Shown here one piece after another: positions 36,084 through 46,404 of a DNA stretch of 64,000 nucleotides. Within the stretch, counting starts at the first letter, position 1. The number at the start of each line of letters is the position of its first letter. Where the stretch lies: contig JAXLZC010000001.1 in assembly GCA_046351095.1 (NCBI GenBank), positions 1,798,001-1,862,000 on the forward strand, given 5' to 3'. A program made the position numbers and the translations under genes. The notes beneath the pieces are model-generated. The model saw nothing but the letters and a program-made list of their open reading frames with translations, ran no database searches and had not been told where the DNA came from. This stretch comes from BQWY01 sp046351095. Its GTDB lineage: Bacteria; Nitrospirota; Nitrospiria; Nitrospirales; Nitrospiraceae.

Positions 36084-38777
36084 ATGCCGACGACGACCTC
36101 AGTCGACACAGTCAATCTCACGATCGACGGCCAGCCCGTCAGCGTCCCGAAGGGCACGCTGGTGATCGAAGCCGCGCGCCGTGTCGGCGTGATGATTCCG
36201 CATTTCTGTTATCACCCGAAGCTGAAACCCGACGCTAACTGCCGCATGTGCCTGGTGGAAGTCGAAAAGATGCCCAAGCTCCAGACCGCCTGCAGCACGC
36301 CGGTCTCGGAGGGCATGGCGGTCCGCACGGCCACCACGGTCGTGAACAACGCGCATAAATCGGTGCTGGAATTCATCCTCGCGAACCACCCGTTGGATTG
36401 CCCGGTCTGCGATCAAGGCGGCCGCTGCGACCTGCAGGACTTCTCGCACGAGTACACGCCGACGACGAGCCGCTTCATCGAGATCAAACGCGTCTTCCAG
36501 AAGGAATACTTCAGCCCCTTGATCGAAACGCAGATGAACCGCTGCGTGCAATGTCTGCGCTGCGTACGCTACTGCGACGAAGTGATGGACGTGAAGGCGC
36601 TCGCGCCGGTCGGCCGCGGCACGATGACGGAGATCAAGTCGTTCACCACGCACGAGTTGGACTGCGAATTTTGCGGCGGCTGTGTGCAGATCTGCCCCGT
36701 CGGCGCGATCACCAGCCGCCTGTCGATGTACGAATATCGGCCGTGGATGCTCAAACGCGCGGATACGATCTGCACCTACTGCGGCGACGGCTGCCAGATC
36801 ACGCTCCAGACGAAAAACAATCAGCTCATCGAGGCGAATTCCGCCTACGGCGCCGGCCGCAATAACGGCGACCTCTGCGCGCGCGGTTTCTTCGGCTACC
36901 ACGTCTCGACCGCGCCGGAACGCCTGACCCAGCCGCTGATCCGCCGCGACGGGAAACTTGTCCCCGCCACCTGGGAAGAGGCATTGGAGTACATCGCCGA
37001 AACCGCCGTGCGCCTGAAACTGGCCCACGGCCCGAACGCCTTCGCCGGATTGATCGGCGCGCGCTGCACGAACGAAGACCTTTATTTGTTCCAAAAGTTT
37101 TTGCGACTCGCCGTCGGCACGAACAAGATCGACAGCAGCCCGCGCTACGGCACGATCAACGCCGCCCGCGCGCTGGCGCGTGTGCTCGGCACGATTCGGT
37201 GGACGGTCTCCTTCGACGACATCGTCGCCGCCGACACGTTGCTGCTGATCGGCACCAACATCACCGAGACCAATCCCGTCACCGGCTTGCGCGTGAAGGA
37301 AGCCGTCAAAAAACGCGGCGCCACCTTGCTCACCGTCGACACGTTGCAACCGGCCATCGGCAAGATCAGCAACATCACCAATCTATCGTCGCAGCATCTC
37401 GTCGCCACGCCGGATCGATTCCACGCCGTGGTGCTCGCGCTCATCAAAGCCGTGCTCGAACAGAGCGGACCGGACTCGGCCGCCGCCAAGCTGGCAACGC
37501 AGGCGCCCAGTTATCACCGCGTCATCGGCGAACGGACGGCGGCGCTCGCCTGGCCGACACTCGAAACCGCCACCGGTTCGACGGCGCAGGACCTCCAGGC
37601 AATGGCGAGTGCGCTGCTGCACGGCTCGAAGACCGTGATCCTGCTTGGCCAATCGGCGCTGCGCCATCCGAACGGCTTCGCAACCGCGATGAACCTACTC
37701 GACCTGCTGCTCCTGCTCGGTCGTTATGACCAACCAGGCTGCGGGCTCGCGCCGCTGACCGAAGAGAACAACGAACAGGGTGCACTCGAATTGGGCGTCA
37801 TGCCGGAGTTTCTCCCGGGCGGCGCCGATCCGCGCGACAAGGCAGCGCGTGAGCGATTGGCCAAACAGTGGGGCGAAGAAGTGCCGACGGGCGACGGCGC
37901 CTCGCTGATGCAGATGCTCGACCAAGCGCGCAACCGCACGCTCAAGGCAATGTTCGTCGTCGGCGAAAATCCCGTCGGCTCGTTGCCGCCGGATACAAAG
38001 GCCCGCGAAGCCTTTGCGTCGCTCGACCTGTTGGTCTGCCACGAACTATTCATGACCGAGACGGCAGCGCTCGCGCATGTCGTCCTCCCCGCCTGTTCCT
38101 ACGCGGAAAAGGACGGCACCTTCACGAATACGGAAGGCCATGTGCAGCGTGTGCGCCAAGCCATCGCCGCAGTCGGCGACAGCCGTCCGGACTGGGAAAT
38201 CCTGTCGGCCCTGTCCAACTTGATGGGTACGCCGCTCGAATACGGCGACGCGCAGGAAATTTTGAAAGAGATCCGTGCGGTGATCCCCGGCTATAGCCAA
38301 CTCGGCCCGGCGCCGGTGCCCAACAAACCCGTTGCCGCCGCCGTAAACCAATATCTCTCGGAAGAGTTTTCCTCGGACCTGGCCGCGCGCTACACGCTCC
38401 CGGCGACGCTATCGCCCACGGGAAAAACCAGCTTGTTGCTCTGCCTCGAACAGAGCCTGTTCCATTCGGGGAAACTGTCGACACACGCCAAGGGCCTGCA
38501 GCGGGCGCAAGCGTCCGGCGCATTGGCGCTGAATCCGGCCGACGCGGAATCGCGCGGCTTAGCGGAGGGCGACTGCGTGCGCCTGTCGAACGAGCGCGGC
38601 AGCGCCTCGACCACGGTCGTGTTGCTCGATCGGATTCCGGTCGGCACCGCCCGATTCCCCGACCATTTCGATACCGACCTCAAAGTATTGTTTACCTGCG
38701 TGACGGACCCGCGCACCGGCGTGCCGACCTCTCGGCAAACGTGGGTGCAGGTCGAAAAGGAGACCCGTCGTGACTGA
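36084..38777 (+). CDS. nuoG: NADH-quinone oxidoreductase subunit G
   Basis: 897 residues. N-terminal [2Fe-2S] domain (CYHPKLKPDANCRMCLVEV), His/Cys cluster N5 (HPLDCPVCDQGGRCDLQD), two [4Fe-4S] clusters (CVQCLRCVRYC, CEFCGGCVQICPVGA), then the molybdopterin-like domain opening with CTYCGDGCQI and a fourth Cys in GDLCARGFF, so the extra N7 cluster is retained. The 3' end overlaps nuoH by 8 bases. Confidence 0.96.
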   Translation: MPTTTSVDTVNLTIDGQPVSVPKGTLVIEAARRVGVMIPHFCYHPKLKPDANCRMCLVEVEKMPKLQTACSTPVSEGMAVRTATTVVNNAHKSVLEFILANHPLDCPVCDQGGRCDLQDFSHEYTPTTSRFIEIKRVFQKEYFSPLIETQMNRCVQCLRCVRYCDEVMDVKALAPVGRGTMTEIKSFTTHELDCEFCGGCVQICPVGAITSRLSMYEYRPWMLKRADTICTYCGDGCQITLQTKNNQLIEANSAYGAGRNNGDLCARGFFGYHVSTAPERLTQPLIRRDGKLVPATWEEALEYIAETAVRLKLAHGPNAFAGLIGARCTNEDLYLFQKFLRLAVGTNKIDSSPRYGTINAARALARVLGTIRWTVSFDDIVAADTLLLIGTNITETNPVTGLRVKEAVKKRGATLLTVDTLQPAIGKISNITNLSSQHLVATPDRFHAVVLALIKAVLEQSGPDSAAAKLATQAPSYHRVIGERTAALAWPTLETATGSTAQDLQAMASALLHGSKTVILLGQSALRHPNGFATAMNLLDLLLLLGRYDQPGCGLAPLTEENNEQGALELGVMPEFLPGGADPRDKAARERLAKQWGEEVPTGDGASLMQMLDQARNRTLKAMFVVGENPVGSLPPDTKAREAFASLDLLVCHELFMTETAALAHVVLPACSYAEKDGTFTNTEGHVQRVRQAIAAVGDSRPDWEILSALSNLMGTPLEYGDAQEILKEIRAVIPGYSQLGPAPVPNKPVAAAVNQYLSEEFSSDLAARYTLPATLSPTGKTSLLLCLEQSLFHSGKLSTHAKGLQRAQASGALALNPADAESRGLAEGDCVRLSNERGSASTTVVLLDRIPVGTARFPDHFDTDLKVLFTCVTDPRTGVPTSRQTWVQVEKETRRD

Positions 38778-39837
38778 ACTGGGAGTGAAGATGGCGTTTG
38801 CCCTCGGGCAAATCGCCGCGGTGCTGGTGGTGGTCCTCTTGACCGTCATGTTGCTCACCCTCGCCGAGCGCAAGGTGCTGGGCTGGATGCAAGACCGCAT
38901 GGGCCCGATGGAAGTCGGCCCCTACGGCATCCTGCAGCCGATCGCCGACGGCCTGAAACTGTTTTTTAAGGAAGACATCATCCCCGCCGGGGCGAACAAA
39001 TTGATGTTCAGCCTCGCGCCGATTTTGGCCTTGGTCCCGGCGCTGATCGGCTTTGCGGTCATTCCGTTCGGCCCGTCGCAAACCGTCGAACTGTTCGGAC
39101 ACCAGTTCCGCCCCTTCGTCATCAGCGACATCAACATCGGCATTTTGTACATCTTGGCGTTCGCGTCCATCGGCGCCTACGGCATCATCTTGGGCGGCTG
39201 GGCGTCGAACAGCAAGTATTCGCTCCTCGGCGGCTTGCGGTCGGCCGCGCAGGTCATCAGCTACGAATTAAACGTCGGCCTCGCGATCGTCGGCGTCATC
39301 CTGCTCTCCGGCTCGCTCAGCCTCGTAAAGATCACGGAAGCGCAGAGCGGCTGGTTCTGGAACTGGTTCGTCCTGGCCTGGCCCGCGCCGCAGCTGTTCG
39401 CCTTCGTCGTGTACGTGATTTCTTCCGTCGCGGAAACCAACCGCGTCCCGTTCGACTTGCCGGAAGCGGAAAGCGAATTGGTCGCCGGCTTCTTCACCGA
39501 ATACAGCGGCATGCGCTTCGCGTTTTTCTTCCTGGCCGAATACGCGAACATGATCCTGGTGTCCTGCATCGCGTCGATCTTGTTTTTGGGCGGCTGGAAC
39601 GCGCCCTACCCCGGCACGATTTTGCCGACCAGTATCGGCTGGATCGAAAACATCGCCTGGTTCACGGTGAAGGTCTATTTCTTCCTGTTCCTGTTCTTCT
39701 GGTTGCGCGCGACGTTGCCGCGTTTGCGTTACGACCAACTCATGCGATTCGGTTGGAAAGTGATGTTGCCGATCGCCTTGGCGAACGTGGTCTTCACGGC
39801 CATCGCCGCCTACTTTTTCCCGACCGGGACGCCGTAG
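38770..39837 (+). CDS. nuoH: NADH-quinone oxidoreductase subunit H
   Basis: 355 residues, GTG start with AAGGAG 8 bases upstream. Eight membrane helices; conserved ERKVLGWMQDRMGP, quinone-loop EETNRVPFDLPEAE-type sequence (AETNRVPFDLPEAESELVAG) and FWLRATLPRLRYDQLM. It connects the membrane and peripheral arms at the quinone site. Confidence 0.97.
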   Translation: MTELGVKMAFALGQIAAVLVVVLLTVMLLTLAERKVLGWMQDRMGPMEVGPYGILQPIADGLKLFFKEDIIPAGANKLMFSLAPILALVPALIGFAVIPFGPSQTVELFGHQFRPFVISDINIGILYILAFASIGAYGIILGGWASNSKYSLLGGLRSAAQVISYELNVGLAIVGVILLSGSLSLVKITEAQSGWFWNWFVLAWPAPQLFAFVVYVISSVAETNRVPFDLPEAESELVAGFFTEYSGMRFAFFFLAEYANMILVSCIASILFLGGWNAPYPGTILPTSIGWIENIAWFTVKVYFFLFLFFWLRATLPRLRYDQLMRFGWKVMLPIALANVVFTAIAAYFFPTGTP

Positions 39838-39852
39838 TCCGAGAGAGACGCC

Positions 39853-40431
39853 ATGTCATCCGCCGTCGTCGATACTCGCCAGACTCCCATGACCCGGCTG
39901 CGCGCCTGGGTGAAGACCATTACGTTCTACGAACTGTTGGTCGGGATGAAGGCGACGATGTCGCACTTTCTCAACTACAAACCGATCACCCTGCAGTATC
40001 CGCACGAGAAGCGGACGCTGCCGGACAGTTATCGCGGCATGCTCGCGTTGCTGCGCTACGAAGACGGCACGGAAAAGTGCGTGGGCTGCGATCTGTGCGA
40101 AGCGGCCTGCCCGTCGCGTGTGATCCGCGTGGTGAGCGGCGAGGTGCCGGGCGAACCGACAAAACGCTACTCCAAAGAATATTACATGGACATGACGCGC
40201 TGCCTGTTCTGCGGCATGTGCGTCGAAGCCTGTCCGGTGGACGCGCTGGGGATGACACGCGAGTTCGAATGGGCGGTGTACGACAAGCGCGATCTCCACT
40301 TGAACAAACAGCAGCTGTTGGCCATCGGCGACCGCTGTTATCCGGTGCGCGAAAAACGATTGGAATTCCAACATCCGAACACCGCGTTCTTCAACGTGGC
40401 GTTCCAGCATGTGCCGCAGAAACCGCAGTAA
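39853..40431 (+). CDS. nuoI: NADH-quinone oxidoreductase subunit I
   Basis: 192 residues with two ferredoxin-type [4Fe-4S] motifs for N6a and N6b: CVGCDLCEAACPS and CLFCGMCVEACPVDA. It links NuoG to NuoB. Confidence 0.97.
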   Translation: MSSAVVDTRQTPMTRLRAWVKTITFYELLVGMKATMSHFLNYKPITLQYPHEKRTLPDSYRGMLALLRYEDGTEKCVGCDLCEAACPSRVIRVVSGEVPGEPTKRYSKEYYMDMTRCLFCGMCVEACPVDALGMTREFEWAVYDKRDLHLNKQQLLAIGDRCYPVREKRLEFQHPNTAFFNVAFQHVPQKPQ

Positions 40432-40519
40432 TCGACGGCGGCCGGCGTGTCGGAGCGATACACGAGAGACGGCGGCGAACGAAGCGACGGGCGACTGACG
40501 GGCAGTAAGGGATGGTGTC

Positions 40520-41077
40520 GTGGAGCATTTGGTCTTCTTCTATTTGGCGGCGGTGATTGCGGGGACCGCCGTGCTGGTGGTGACGTTGCGCAACCCGGTG
40601 TACTGCGCCTTGTCGTTGTTGGTGCTGTTTTTCCACGTCGCCGGCCTCTATGTGACGCTCCATGCGGAATTTCTCGCCGCCGTGCAGATCATCGTCTACG
40701 CGGGCGCGATCTTGGTGCTCTATTTGTTCGTCGTCATGTTGCTGAACGTTTCGCGCGAAGACCGCTACCACGCGCAATGGCCTATCGCGGCCACGCTGGG
40801 TGCGCTCGTCTTGGTCGAGTCGTTGATCCTGATCGTCGCGCGTAAAGGCCCCGCCGCGTCGACCGAAGAATTCGCCGTTACCTCCACCGGCAATACCGAA
40901 GCCATCGGGGAAGTGCTGTTCACGCACTACCTCTTTCCGTTCGAATTGGCGTCGCTGGTCCTGCTCGTCGCGATGATCGGCGCGATCGTGCTCGCCAAAA
41001 AGGATTTACTCGTCGACCCGAACGAGGCCGATGCCGCGACCGCGACGGCCGTACCCACAGGACACCAGGCCACATGA
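40520..41077 (+). CDS. nuoJ: NADH-quinone oxidoreductase subunit J
   Basis: 185 residues, GTG start at 40520. Five membrane helices; conserved ALSLLVLFFHVAGLYV and AVQIIVYAGAILVLYLFVVM. Part of the proton path near nuoK. An 88-base gap precedes it and it overlaps nuoK by 4 bases. Confidence 0.95.
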   Translation: MEHLVFFYLAAVIAGTAVLVVTLRNPVYCALSLLVLFFHVAGLYVTLHAEFLAAVQIIVYAGAILVLYLFVVMLLNVSREDRYHAQWPIAATLGALVLVESLILIVARKGPAASTEEFAVTSTGNTEAIGEVLFTHYLFPFELASLVLLVAMIGAIVLAKKDLLVDPNEADAATATAVPTGHQAT

Positions 41078-41376
41078 TCCCGCTGTCCTACTATGTGGTC
41101 TTGAGCGCCATCGTCTTCGTGACGGGGTTGGTCGGTGTGCTCATCCGCCGGAACATCATTTTGATTTTGTTGTCGGTCGAGTTGATGCTGAACGCCACGA
41201 ACATCAACTTCGTCGCGTTTTCCCATTACCTGCACCATGTCGCGGGGCAGGTCTTCGTCTTCTTCGCGCTCACCGTCGCTGCTGCGGAAGTGGCCGTGGG
41301 GTTGGCGATCATCATCGCGCTCTATCGCGCCAAGTCGACGATCAACGTCGAGGACTTCAGCCTGTTGCGTTGGTGA
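41074..41376 (+). CDS. nuoK: NADH-quinone oxidoreductase subunit K
   Basis: 100 residues, three helices, with the conserved Glu residues in LLSVELMLNATNIN and VAAAEVAVGLAII. It forms a half channel for proton transfer. Confidence 0.96.
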   Translation: MIPLSYYVVLSAIVFVTGLVGVLIRRNIILILLSVELMLNATNINFVAFSHYLHHVAGQVFVFFALTVAAAEVAVGLAIIIALYRAKSTINVEDFSLLRW

Positions 41377-41377
41377 G

Positions 41378-43276
41378 ATGCTGTATCTGATCCTGATTCC
41401 GCTCCTGCCCTTTGCGGCGTTTCTGATCCTCGGCCTCTTCGGCTCGTGGATCAAAGAACGCGCGCACCTCGTGGCGGTGCCGGCGGTGGTCACCTCCGCG
41501 CTCCTGTCCTGGCTCGTCTTCGCCGAAGTCGCCGGCGGCCGCAACGTCGAAATTCCGCTCTACAATTGGATGACCTCGGGCAACCTGTCGATCGGGCTCG
41601 GCCTCTATTTCGACCGCCTGACCGTGGCCATGCTGATCCTCGTCACCACGGTCAGCTCCCTCGTGCATATCTATACGATCGGCTACATGCACGGCGAGCA
41701 GGGCTACGCGCGGTTCTTCGCCTATATCGCGTTGTTCACCTTCTCCATGTTGATGTTGGTGCTGGCGAACAACCTTTTGCAGCTGTTCGTCTTTTGGGAA
41801 GCCGTCGGTCTCTGCTCGTACCTGCTGATCGGCCATTGGTTCGAACGACCCAGCGCAAACGCGGCGGCGACCAAAGCGTTCCTCGTGAACCGCGTCGGCG
41901 ACTTCGGCTTCATCTTGGGTCTGCTGTTGGTCTGGATCTCGTTCGGGAGTTTGGACTACCGGACGATCTTCACCCATGTGCAGGACAAGTCCGGCGAGTT
42001 GATCAATCTCCTGGCGCCGTTCGGCGGCACCTGGGACGTGTCCCTTTTTACGATGATCGGTCTGTTGCTATTCGTCGGCGCCATCGGCAAATCCGCGCAA
42101 GTGCCGCTGCACGTCTGGCTGCCGGACGCCATGGAAGGTCCGACGCCGATTTCCGCGCTGATCCATGCGGCCACGATGGTGACCGCCGGCGTCTTTATGG
42201 TCGCGCGTTTGTCGCCCATTTACGATCTCGCGCCCGCCGCCTTGACCGTCGTCGCATTTGTCGGTGCGATCACGATGGTGATGGGCGCGACCATCGCCGT
42301 CACCCAGACCGACATCAAACGTGTCGTCGCCTATTCGACCGTCAGCCAACTCGGCTACATGGTGATGGCCTGCGGCCTCGGCGCCTACACCGCAGGCATG
42401 TACCACCTGCTGACGCACGGCGCGTTTAAGGCGTTGCTCTTCCTCGGCTGCGGCTCCGTGATTCTGGCGTTGCACCACGAGCAAGATATCCGCCACATGG
42501 GCGGCCTGAAGGACAAGCTTCCAATCACCTATTGGACGTTCCTGATCGGCTCGCTCGCGTTGGCCGGATTCCCGCTGACCTCCGGCTTTTTCAGCAAAGA
42601 CGAATTGTTGGTCGCCGCCTGGTCGAGCGGTCCGCTCGGACAAGTCTTCACGTTGCTCGGATTGCTGACCGCGCTGCTGACGGCCTTCTACAGTTTCCGC
42701 CTCGTGTTCGTGACGTTCTGGGGCACGAGCCATGTGGATCCGCACCATGCGCATCACATTCACGAGCCGAAAGCGACCGTCACGATGCCGCTGATCGTGT
42801 TGGCGGTGCTCAGCATCCTGGCCGGATACGTCGGCATTCCGGAATTTTTGGCGCCGATGTTCGCAACGCACGAAGGCGCGGGCCACCATGGACCGGCGGC
42901 GATCGGCATCATGATCGTGGCCACACTCTGCGGCCTGCTCGGAATCGCCGGCGCCTACTATCTGTACGTGGCGAATCCGAGCATCCCCGATCGGTTTGCG
43001 CAGCAGTGGCAGACGTTGTATCGCGGCTCGCTCAACAAGTGGTATTGGGACGAGGCCTACGACCGGACGATCGTCGCGCCGACGATGCACGCGGCGACGC
43101 AACTCTGGAAACATGTCGATGTGGCGATCATCGACGGGCTCGTCAACCGCGTCGCGCGCGCGATCGGATTCGGCGGTTGGCTGCTGCGCCTCTTTCAAAC
43201 CGGGCACATGCAGCACTATGCGCTCGGCATGACGCTGGGCACGGCGGTCATTATGGTGCTCTATTGGTTGTTCTGA
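41378..43276 (+). CDS. nuoL: NADH-quinone oxidoreductase subunit L
   Basis: 632 residues from the ATG at 41378, two bases after nuoK. Antiporter-like subunit with about 16 helices: LFTFSMLMLVLANNLLQLFV, FWEAVGLCSYLLIGHWF, KSAQVPLHVWLPDAMEGPTP, and the long lateral helix at the C-terminus. It pumps protons at the distal membrane arm. Confidence 0.96.
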   Translation: MLYLILIPLLPFAAFLILGLFGSWIKERAHLVAVPAVVTSALLSWLVFAEVAGGRNVEIPLYNWMTSGNLSIGLGLYFDRLTVAMLILVTTVSSLVHIYTIGYMHGEQGYARFFAYIALFTFSMLMLVLANNLLQLFVFWEAVGLCSYLLIGHWFERPSANAAATKAFLVNRVGDFGFILGLLLVWISFGSLDYRTIFTHVQDKSGELINLLAPFGGTWDVSLFTMIGLLLFVGAIGKSAQVPLHVWLPDAMEGPTPISALIHAATMVTAGVFMVARLSPIYDLAPAALTVVAFVGAITMVMGATIAVTQTDIKRVVAYSTVSQLGYMVMACGLGAYTAGMYHLLTHGAFKALLFLGCGSVILALHHEQDIRHMGGLKDKLPITYWTFLIGSLALAGFPLTSGFFSKDELLVAAWSSGPLGQVFTLLGLLTALLTAFYSFRLVFVTFWGTSHVDPHHAHHIHEPKATVTMPLIVLAVLSILAGYVGIPEFLAPMFATHEGAGHHGPAAIGIMIVATLCGLLGIAGAYYLYVANPSIPDRFAQQWQTLYRGSLNKWYWDEAYDRTIVAPTMHAATQLWKHVDVAIIDGLVNRVARAIGFGGWLLRLFQTGHMQHYALGMTLGTAVIMVLYWLF

Positions 43277-43312
43277 CGTGAGACGGATGACGACGTCGAT
43301 GAGCTTGTCCGC

Positions 43313-44932
43313 ATGAACAGTATTCCGTGGTTGACCTTGCTGATCGTCATTCCGGTGCTCGGCGCCGTGGCGTTGGCGTTCGTCCGCGAATCGTCCGTGC
43401 GCTGGACCGCGCTCGGCGTCACGTGTCTGGAGTTCCTGGTGTCGCTGCCGTTGTGGTTCGGCTTCGATGCGTTGGCCGCCGGCATGCAGTTCACCGAAAC
43501 CGCGCTCTGGATTCCCTCGCCGGCGATCTATTACCGCCTGGGCGTCGACGGCATCAGCCTGCCGCTCGTGTTGATGACGACGTTCCTACTGCCGCTCTGC
43601 GTGATGGGGTCCTGGCGTTCCGTGCATCAACGGATACGCGGGTTCATGGCGGCGCTGTTGATCACCGAAGCGGCCACCATCGGCGTGTTCGTCGCCCTCG
43701 ATTTTGTATTGTTTTACGTCTTCTGGGAAGCGGTGCTGATCCCGATGTATCTGCTTATCGGCGTGTGGGGCGGCCCGAACCGGCTCTACGCGGCGATCAA
43801 ATTTTTCCTGTACACCTTGGCCGGCAGCGTGTTGCTGCTGATCGCCATCATCTTCCTGTATTTCCAGAGCGGCCAGACCTTCGACATCCTGACGATGGGC
43901 GGCTCGCACATCTCGCCGACGTTACAAGCCTGGTTGTTCTGGGCGTTTTTCGCCGCCTTCGCCGTGAAGGTCCCGATGTGGCCCTTCCATACGTGGTTGC
44001 CCGACGCCCACGTCGAAGCACCGACCGCCGGCAGCGTGTTGCTCGCCAGCGTCTTGCTCAAGATGGGCACCTACGGGTTCCTCCGGCTGACCTTGCCGAT
44101 TCTCCCGGACGCCAGCGCGCAGTTCGCGAACGTCATGATCGCGCTCTCGCTGGTGGCCATCGTCTACGGCGCCTACATGGCGCTGGCGCAGGGCGACATG
44201 AAAAAGTTGATCGCCTATTCGAGTGTCAGCCACATGGGCTTCGTCACGCTCGGCCTGTTCACGTTCACGCAGCAGGGCATCGAAGGCGCGGTCTTGCAGA
44301 TGGTGAACCACGGCATCACGACCGGCGCCCTGTTCCTTTGCGTCGGCGCCATCTACGAGCGTACGCATAGCCGCTTGATCGTCGACAACGCCGGACTCGC
44401 CGGACCGATGCCGCGGTACGCGACCTTCCTCGTGATCTTTTCGCTTTCGTCGCTGGGATTACCCGGCACAAATAGTTTTGCGGGCGAATTCCTCGTGTTG
44501 GTCGGCACCTTCGTGTGGAGCAAGCTGGCCACGAGCATCGCCGCGCTCGGCGTGATCCTCGCCGCCGCGTACATGCTCTGGCTGGTGCAGCGCGTCGCGT
44601 TCGGACCGGCGAAAGCCGATCATCACCTGCACGACCTCGGGCTCCGTGAAATGCTTACGATGGCACCGCTCGTGGTCGCCGTCTTTTGGATCGGCTTCGT
44701 GCCGAATTGGTTGCTCCGACCGATGCACCTGAGTGTCGAACGTGTGTTGGCCGCGGCGCAAAACACCAAAGGCCAGGAAGCGCGGCCGCCGCAACATGCA
44801 CAACCGGCGGCGCCTCCGACGCGTCACCCCGAACTCGAACAGACCTCGTGGCAACCGACGATGCGGACCGCACTCGCCGTGTCCCCGACAACGACCGTTG
44901 TATCTCGTTCCGCGGCAGAGGGGGCGCACTGA
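43313..44932 (+). CDS. nuoM: NADH-quinone oxidoreductase subunit M
   Basis: 539 residues, antiporter-like subunit: FYVFWEAVLIPMYLLIGVWG, KVPMWPFHTWLPDAHVEAPT, YSSVSHMGFVTLGLF. The last 50 residues or so are a Pro/Thr-rich tail beyond the usual end of the family (KGQEARPPQHAQPAAPPT), which may be disordered. The gene ends 2 bases before nuoN. Confidence 0.96.
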   Translation: MNSIPWLTLLIVIPVLGAVALAFVRESSVRWTALGVTCLEFLVSLPLWFGFDALAAGMQFTETALWIPSPAIYYRLGVDGISLPLVLMTTFLLPLCVMGSWRSVHQRIRGFMAALLITEAATIGVFVALDFVLFYVFWEAVLIPMYLLIGVWGGPNRLYAAIKFFLYTLAGSVLLLIAIIFLYFQSGQTFDILTMGGSHISPTLQAWLFWAFFAAFAVKVPMWPFHTWLPDAHVEAPTAGSVLLASVLLKMGTYGFLRLTLPILPDASAQFANVMIALSLVAIVYGAYMALAQGDMKKLIAYSSVSHMGFVTLGLFTFTQQGIEGAVLQMVNHGITTGALFLCVGAIYERTHSRLIVDNAGLAGPMPRYATFLVIFSLSSLGLPGTNSFAGEFLVLVGTFVWSKLATSIAALGVILAAAYMLWLVQRVAFGPAKADHHLHDLGLREMLTMAPLVVAVFWIGFVPNWLLRPMHLSVERVLAAAQNTKGQEARPPQHAQPAAPPTRHPELEQTSWQPTMRTALAVSPTTTVVSRSAAEGAH

Positions 44933-44934
44933 CC

Positions 44935-46404
44935 ATGCAGTGGTCCGACTTCGCCGCGATTCTTCCCGAACTACTCGTCATGGTGGCCGCCTGCGCCATC
45001 CTCGTGCTCGATCCCATTACATCGGCGGCGCGAAAAGACAGCCTCGCCTGGATCGGCCTCGCAACGCTCGGCATCTGCACGATCTGGACGGCCGCGCATA
45101 TGGACGGACGTGTCGTCGCCTTCAGCGGTCACATGATCGTGGACGGCTACGGCGGATTCTGGAAACTCCTGCTGTATCTGATGACGGGCCTGACGATTCT
45201 GCTGTCGCTCGCCTACCTCAAAGCTGAGCGGATCGTCCTTGGCGAATATTACGGATTCCTGCTGCTCGCGCTCTGCGGCATGATGGTCATGGTCTCCGCC
45301 GCCGACCTGCTGACCTTGTACCTCGGCATGGAGTTGATGGCGCTGTCGCTGTACGTCCTGGCCGGCATCAAACGGTACGAAGCCCGCTCGTTGGAAGCCG
45401 CCGCCAAGTACTTTGTGTTGGGCGCGTTTTCTTCCGGCATCTTGTTGTACGGCATTTCGCTCCTGTTCGGTGCCACCGGCAGCACGAAGCTCGACGCCAT
45501 CGCGGCGGCCGCATCGTCCGGCACCACCGACCCGATGCTGATGCTGGCGATGATCCTGTTGGTCGTCGGGTTCGGGTTCAAACTTGCGGCCGCGCCGTTC
45601 CACATGTGGACACCGGACGTGTACGAAGGCTCCCCAACGGCGGTCACGGCGTTTATGTCCGTGGCGAGCAAGGCGGCCAGCTTCGCGGCGTTCCTCCGCG
45701 TGTTCGTCGAAGCGCTGGGCGGCATCAAGTCGCACTGGGTCGGCATCCTGATCGCCGTCTGCTTGGCGACACTCGCCATCGGCAACCTAGTCGCACTTGT
45801 CCAGACGAACATCAAACGGCTGCTCGCCTACTCCAGCATCGCCCATGCAGGCTACGCATTGGTGGGTGTCGCCGCAATCGGCAACACCGGCAGCGGCGCC
45901 GACACGACGCAGAGCATCGCAAGCGTGATGCTCTACCTATTCATTTACGCGTTTATGACGATGGGGGCATTCGCCATCGTCGGCCTGTTGCGCCGCAACG
46001 GCGTGGAGAGCGAAGACATCGACTCGTTCGCCGGCTTGGCCAAACGCGAACCGGTCGCCGCCTTCTTGATGATGATCTTTATGGTGTCGCTGGCGGGTCT
46101 GCCGCCCACGGCGGGTTTTATCGGAAAACTCTACCTGTTTATGGCGGCCGTGCACGCGGGGCTCACCTGGCTGGCGCTCAGTGCGGTCGTCTTCGCCGCG
46201 ATCTCGGCCTACTACTACCTGCGGATTGTGATGGCGATGTATATGCGCGAACCGGAACCGCACGGCGGCGACGTGCCTGCCATCGCGGCGTCACCGGCTT
46301 TGACGATCGTCCTCACCTGCGCCACGGCTGGGGTCATCATCCTTGGGCTGTTCCCCGGCCCGCTCGTCGCCCTGGCGACCCACGCCATGCTCGCTATCCG
46401 CTGA
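44935..46404 (+). CDS. nuoN: NADH-quinone oxidoreductase subunit N
   Basis: 489 residues from the ATG at 44935. Antiporter-like subunit: YLGMELMALSLYVLAGI, AAPFHMWTPDVYEGSPT, YSSIAHAGYALVGVAAI. It completes complex I. Its last 114 bases are antisense to the M50 protease gene. Confidence 0.96.
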   Translation: MQWSDFAAILPELLVMVAACAILVLDPITSAARKDSLAWIGLATLGICTIWTAAHMDGRVVAFSGHMIVDGYGGFWKLLLYLMTGLTILLSLAYLKAERIVLGEYYGFLLLALCGMMVMVSAADLLTLYLGMELMALSLYVLAGIKRYEARSLEAAAKYFVLGAFSSGILLYGISLLFGATGSTKLDAIAAAASSGTTDPMLMLAMILLVVGFGFKLAAAPFHMWTPDVYEGSPTAVTAFMSVASKAASFAAFLRVFVEALGGIKSHWVGILIAVCLATLAIGNLVALVQTNIKRLLAYSSIAHAGYALVGVAAIGNTGSGADTTQSIASVMLYLFIYAFMTMGAFAIVGLLRRNGVESEDIDSFAGLAKREPVAAFLMMIFMVSLAGLPPTAGFIGKLYLFMAAVHAGLTWLALSAVVFAAISAYYYLRIVMAMYMREPEPHGGDVPAIAASPALTIVLTCATAGVIILGLFPGPLVALATHAMLAIR

